From: Methanosarcina barkeri 3
GTDB lineage: Archaea > Halobacteriota > Methanosarcinia > Methanosarcinales > Methanosarcinaceae
Assembly (NCBI RefSeq): GCF_000970305.1
Contig: NZ_CP009517.1
Location: 1,302,001-1,366,000, forward strand
Direction: 5' to 3'
DNA: 64,000 nt
The translations under genes were made by a program, and so were the position numbers. The number at the start of each line of letters is the position of its first letter. Positions within the stretch are counted from its first letter, which is position 1. Shown here one piece after another: positions 57,717 to 64,000 of the stretch. The notes under the pieces are model-generated. The model did no database searches and was not told the DNA's origin. It saw nothing but the letters and a program-made list of their open reading frames with translations.

Positions 57717-58268
57717 ATGAGTAAATTGGTTATACTATTGATTCTCTTTGCAGCTGTGATCTTAACAGCTGGCTGTATTAATAGCAAAACAACTCTCACA
57801 GATTCTCAGGAAGCCCAGGAAAATTCTATAAACTCCCAGGAAACCCAGGAAAATCCTCAGAAAATACAGGAAAACAGCAGTGTTATAGAGATTACCCAAC
57901 TGGATCAGATAAACACATCTCTCAAAAAAGGACCTGTTCTTGTGAAACTCGGAGCTGAGTGGTGTGAAGAGTGCCAGGAGTTAAATCCTGTTTTAACCCA
58001 GGTTGCAACAGATTATGCAGGTAAAGCTACGGTTGTGACTGTAGATATAGATAAGAGTCCGAAACTTGCTGATTATTTTGGAATATACGTAATTCCTGAC
58101 TCGTCTGTAATCGTAGGAATTGAAAATGGAAAATATGTTTATATGCAGGAGGATGGAAACGTTACTACTGAAAGATCAACGGCTAAGATTCTAAAAATAG
58201 AGGGTAAAGAAGTATACGAAAATGTTTTGGATCTAGCTCTCCAGAAAGAAAAAGTCAAATCTAATTGA
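57717..58268 (+). CDS. Thioredoxin-fold lipoprotein
   Basis: A 183-residue exported protein. A signal peptide with lipobox (AAVILTAGCINS, Cys at residue 20) leads to a Gln/Glu/Asn-rich linker with short repeats (SQETQENPQ). A thioredoxin-like domain follows from about residue 60, with active site GAEWCEECQEL and the cis-proline region YVIPDSSVIV. It is anchored outside the membrane and could reduce or form disulfides in surface proteins or protect against oxidants. No redox partner is adjacent. Confidence 0.88.
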   Translation: MSKLVILLILFAAVILTAGCINSKTTLTDSQEAQENSINSQETQENPQKIQENSSVIEITQLDQINTSLKKGPVLVKLGAEWCEECQELNPVLTQVATDYAGKATVVTVDIDKSPKLADYFGIYVIPDSSVIVGIENGKYVYMQEDGNVTTERSTAKILKIEGKEVYENVLDLALQKEKVKSN

Positions 58269-58502
58269 AATTTTACAACCAAAAATACATTCTTCTTTCC
58301 TTTTTAAACACAGTATAGAGGATCAAAATTAATTTCAGAAACGCCATCTATTAGGTGTTTTAGTACAGTTTTTGCTACCAAACTCATAAAACTCCGGAAC
58401 TTTCATTTCACTATCAGAAACTCGTTTGGACTCCGACTTTCAGATTTCTCGTTATGAATAAACTGGAAGATAAAGAATTACTGTAATACTTTGTCCTTCC
58501 TA

Positions 58503-60404
58503 TCATCCTTTGAACTTGAGTTTATAGGCTGGTAGCATGTTAAAAGGTTGATTAATTTCACTACCAAAATTTTTAGTAGAACCTTGCTTTGGCATTTCCA
58601 TTTCTGCGTAATGATACAGTGTTTGCGTATGTGGCCAAATACCCGAGGAAGGCCTGTGGAAAGATCTATTGGATCTTGCTTCCTTAAACCGCATACCATA
58701 AAACTCCAAATAAAAATCGTCTGCCTCCTTTCTCAGGTCAACTCCAAGTTTTCCAGGGTGCAACTTGTCTGCTATATATAGTAATCCCAATATCCAGCGA
58801 GGGCTTCCGAAGTCCCAGGAAGGTGGAATTTCATAGACCTGCTGCTGTGTCACAGCCCTGGCATGTATCCCATACTTATGACACAGGGCATAGAACTCAT
58901 CAAGAGGGCGAGAAAGGAAACCAGAGATGAAGATAACTCCAGGATCGTGATCATTGATGAAGGAAGGAGAAACACTTACACCCAGTTTACCTTCCTTTTG
59001 AAGCTGCTTATTAATACTAACACCCCCTGAAAATGTCACAAGGTTATTTTCCATTCTGCCGGCATTCAGGGCAAAGAGAGGAGAACCCATGCAATAATAT
59101 ACATTATAACTACTTTTTCCTGCTGAAAGATTCTGGACAATTTTCAAGCGCTCATTAATGAAAGAAACAAGTTCCTCTCCTTTTTCCGACATATCAGCTT
59201 TTTTGGCAATAAATTCTATAAATTCCAGATAAGAGTATGGCTGCCGTATCATGTTATGTATTTGCGTAAGAGTTTTAGGATCTGAGACCTTATTCCAGAC
59301 ATCCATTAGTTTATCCTCACCCCAGATGTCCATTAGTTTATAATCATCCAGTACTCCCAAACATGTAAGTACTGCATGAACCATACTGAAAGCCTGACTT
59401 GTACTATAACTGTCCATTAAGCCTACTTCACTAAAACTTTCACTGGCAGCTTTTCCCTGAAACGGAATCCTGCTGCCGCAGATGCATGTGCGGCTCACTA
59501 GGGGCTTTACAAGTCTGGAGCCGATAGGCCTGTGAAATTCCCGTTCTATCAGTAGACTGCCACATTCAGGACAGTATGTGTTTAATAATTCCGTGCCTGG
59601 AGAATTAAAGAGGTAGACAAAATCCAGATATCTGCGCAAGGCAGGACATATTTTTTCCGCGTCTCCTACTGATGGCTCCAGTTCTATCGGAGCATAGCCT
59701 GAGGGAAGGAACCTCATGACATGCAATGGAATTTTAGAAGAGATTTCAGAAACTTTCTCTGCGACCTTTATAACATCATCGTCACTTCCTTTTGAATAAA
59801 CGACTGAGGTTTCGACATGCACTCCCATGTCAAAAAGCCTGGAAATGTTACGAAAGACAGGAGCGGAGAAGGAAACTCCACAGTTTTTGTAACTTCTGTC
59901 AGAGTAACCTTTAATTCCTACGTTCACAAAGTCCACAAAATGTCCAAACTCTTCTAAAGTGCTAGTTGTGAAATAGCAGTTTGTTGCGCAGCCTACGAGT
60001 AAACTTTTTTCCTGTGCCTGAACTGCAAGATCCCTGAAAAGATAGTAATTAGCAACAGGGTCATTTATTGTTGAAACTACACCCAGGCACTCCTGCTGTA
60101 AAGCTCTTTTTATTATCTCGGAAGGACTGAGTGAGGATTGCTGGGTCGAAGGCCTGCTTGATGCTGGCATCCTTGCTACACAACCAGGACACTGGAAATT
60201 GCATCCTGTACTGAAAACTTGCAGGAACTTACCTGAGGGATAGTAGTGAAGTAAAGGAACTGCTTCTATTGAAACCGGATATGCTCCCAGATATCCCATG
60301 CCAGAGTACTGGAGTATGGTGTTGCCATCGCTTACATAAGTACCGCATCTGCCCGTACTATGCTTATTGATTTCGCATCTGACTTCGCATACATTGCATC
60401 GCAT
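58503..60404 (-). CDS. Radical-SAM protein with C-terminal binding-protein-like domain
   Basis: A 633-residue protein. The N-terminus has CNVCEVRC...GRCGTY, like AmmeMemoRadiSam-type radical SAM enzymes. The CxxxCxxC cluster motif is at residues 68-75 (STGCNFQCPGC). A central zinc-ribbon-like TYCPECGSLLIER...RTCICGSRIPF follows. The last 250 residues resemble Fe3+-siderophore or vitamin-B12-type periplasmic binding proteins (VIFISGFLSRPLDEFYALCH, SPRWILGLLYIADKLHPGKL, DDFYLEFYGM) but carry no signal peptide, so that domain would be cytosolic. The fusion is odd. The gene is divergent from the vnf operon, about 940 bp away. A role in metallocofactor or nitrogenase-related chemistry is possible but unproven. 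Confidence 0.82.
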   Translation of the reverse strand: MRCNVCEVRCEINKHSTGRCGTYVSDGNTILQYSGMGYLGAYPVSIEAVPLLHYYPSGKFLQVFSTGCNFQCPGCVARMPASSRPSTQQSSLSPSEIIKRALQQECLGVVSTINDPVANYYLFRDLAVQAQEKSLLVGCATNCYFTTSTLEEFGHFVDFVNVGIKGYSDRSYKNCGVSFSAPVFRNISRLFDMGVHVETSVVYSKGSDDDVIKVAEKVSEISSKIPLHVMRFLPSGYAPIELEPSVGDAEKICPALRRYLDFVYLFNSPGTELLNTYCPECGSLLIEREFHRPIGSRLVKPLVSRTCICGSRIPFQGKAASESFSEVGLMDSYSTSQAFSMVHAVLTCLGVLDDYKLMDIWGEDKLMDVWNKVSDPKTLTQIHNMIRQPYSYLEFIEFIAKKADMSEKGEELVSFINERLKIVQNLSAGKSSYNVYYCMGSPLFALNAGRMENNLVTFSGGVSINKQLQKEGKLGVSVSPSFINDHDPGVIFISGFLSRPLDEFYALCHKYGIHARAVTQQQVYEIPPSWDFGSPRWILGLLYIADKLHPGKLGVDLRKEADDFYLEFYGMRFKEARSNRSFHRPSSGIWPHTQTLYHYAEMEMPKQGSTKNFGSEINQPFNMLPAYKLKFKG

Positions 60405-62176
<1,772 letters not shown>

Positions 62177-62194
62177 TTCAGGGGGAAATGAACA

Positions 62195-62512
62195 ATGAAA
62201 ATGATCCGTGCCATACTACGTCCTGAATGGACTGAAGAAGTAACAGACGGACTTGCAGAAGCAGGTTATTATTCCCTTACAAAAATAAACGTCTTCGGAA
62301 GAGGGAAACAAAAAGGTATCACTGTTGGCAATGTGCACTATGATGAACTCGCAAAAACAATGATTATGATGGCTGTAGAGGATGAGGCTGTCGACGAGGT
62401 AATAAAAATAATTTCCGGAAAAGCATATACTGGCAGCATGGGAGACGGAAAAATCTTCGTGAATACTATTGAAGATGCATATACAATTAGCTCGGGTGAA
62501 AGAGGATTATGA
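62195..62512 (+). CDS. nifI1: Nitrogen regulatory PII-like protein NifI1
   Basis: A 105-residue PII-family protein, the first of the archaeal nif pair. In Methanococcus, NifI1 and NifI2 together bind nitrogenase and switch it off when ammonium rises, relieved by 2-oxoglutarate. Landmarks are MIRAILRPEWTEEVTDGLAE, INVFGRGKQKGI (T-loop base) and GDGKIFVNTIEDAYTISSGE. The T-loop is short, as expected for NifI1. It lies 18 nt after vnfH. Confidence 0.93.
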   Translation: MKMIRAILRPEWTEEVTDGLAEAGYYSLTKINVFGRGKQKGITVGNVHYDELAKTMIMMAVEDEAVDEVIKIISGKAYTGSMGDGKIFVNTIEDAYTISSGERGL

Positions 62513-62558
62513 AGAATAATCTAAAAGATAAAAAAATTTAGAACCTGGATGTTTTCAT

Positions 62559-64000
<1,442 letters not shown>

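Overview
The window looks like a chromosomal segment of a Methanosarcina species (Archaea, Methanosarcinales). This rests on the AT-rich, sparsely coded DNA, archaeal TATA boxes, archaeal-type PheT, MEDS/PAS histidine kinase, DUF1724-type regulator, a tandem array of 'sarcinarray' surface proteins, and a vanadium-type nitrogenase operon that carries two PII-like genes after the H gene. The species is not determined; the genus is an inference from gene content.

Layout. 1-7400: a sulfur, Fe-S and methionine block. A cysteine-cluster HTH regulator sits divergent from nifS (cysteine desulfurase) and nifU (scaffold). These are followed by nadA (Fe-S quinolinate synthase), a tRNA-Cys gene, and an O-acetylhomoserine sulfhydrylase overlapping a CBS-domain metX. 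The nifS and tRNA-Cys promoters share paired TTCACAATTGTGAA-like palindromes at 20-nt spacing. 7735-13500: an HTH plus membrane-protein pair with two inverted repeats, a small membrane protein, an isochorismatase-like hydrolase, a class I glutamine amidotransferase and a large MprF-like protein.

14335-22709: the most unusual region. A 1399-residue membrane-anchored surface protein is translationally coupled to the first of five sarcinarray-type proteins. Each later copy is preceded by an intact or decayed copy of the 3' end of the large gene, so the array grew by tandem duplication of a [C-terminal module + small surface protein] unit.

23000-37100: a loosely coded accessory region. It holds a GC-rich CPA2 antiporter that looks imported, a nitroreductase, an AhpD-like protein, a SHOCT protein, a frameshifted MEDS/PAS histidine kinase, a TPR protein, a methyltransferase, and many short tandem repeats and hairpins. 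37766-46334: PepD peptidase, glutamate decarboxylase, a MOCOS-like PLP enzyme, an FGE-like protein, a DUF1724-type regulator and a lone EVE-like domain protein.

46630-58268: mostly housekeeping genes (pheT, rnhB, purS-purQ, ilvD) mixed with a DUF4214 methyltransferase, a NosD-like beta-helix surface protein, a MarR-like regulator and a thioredoxin-fold lipoprotein. 58503-64000: a radical-SAM protein with a C-terminal periplasmic-binding-protein-like domain, divergent across about 940 bp from vnfH-nifI1-nifI2-vnfD. vnfD runs off the window end.
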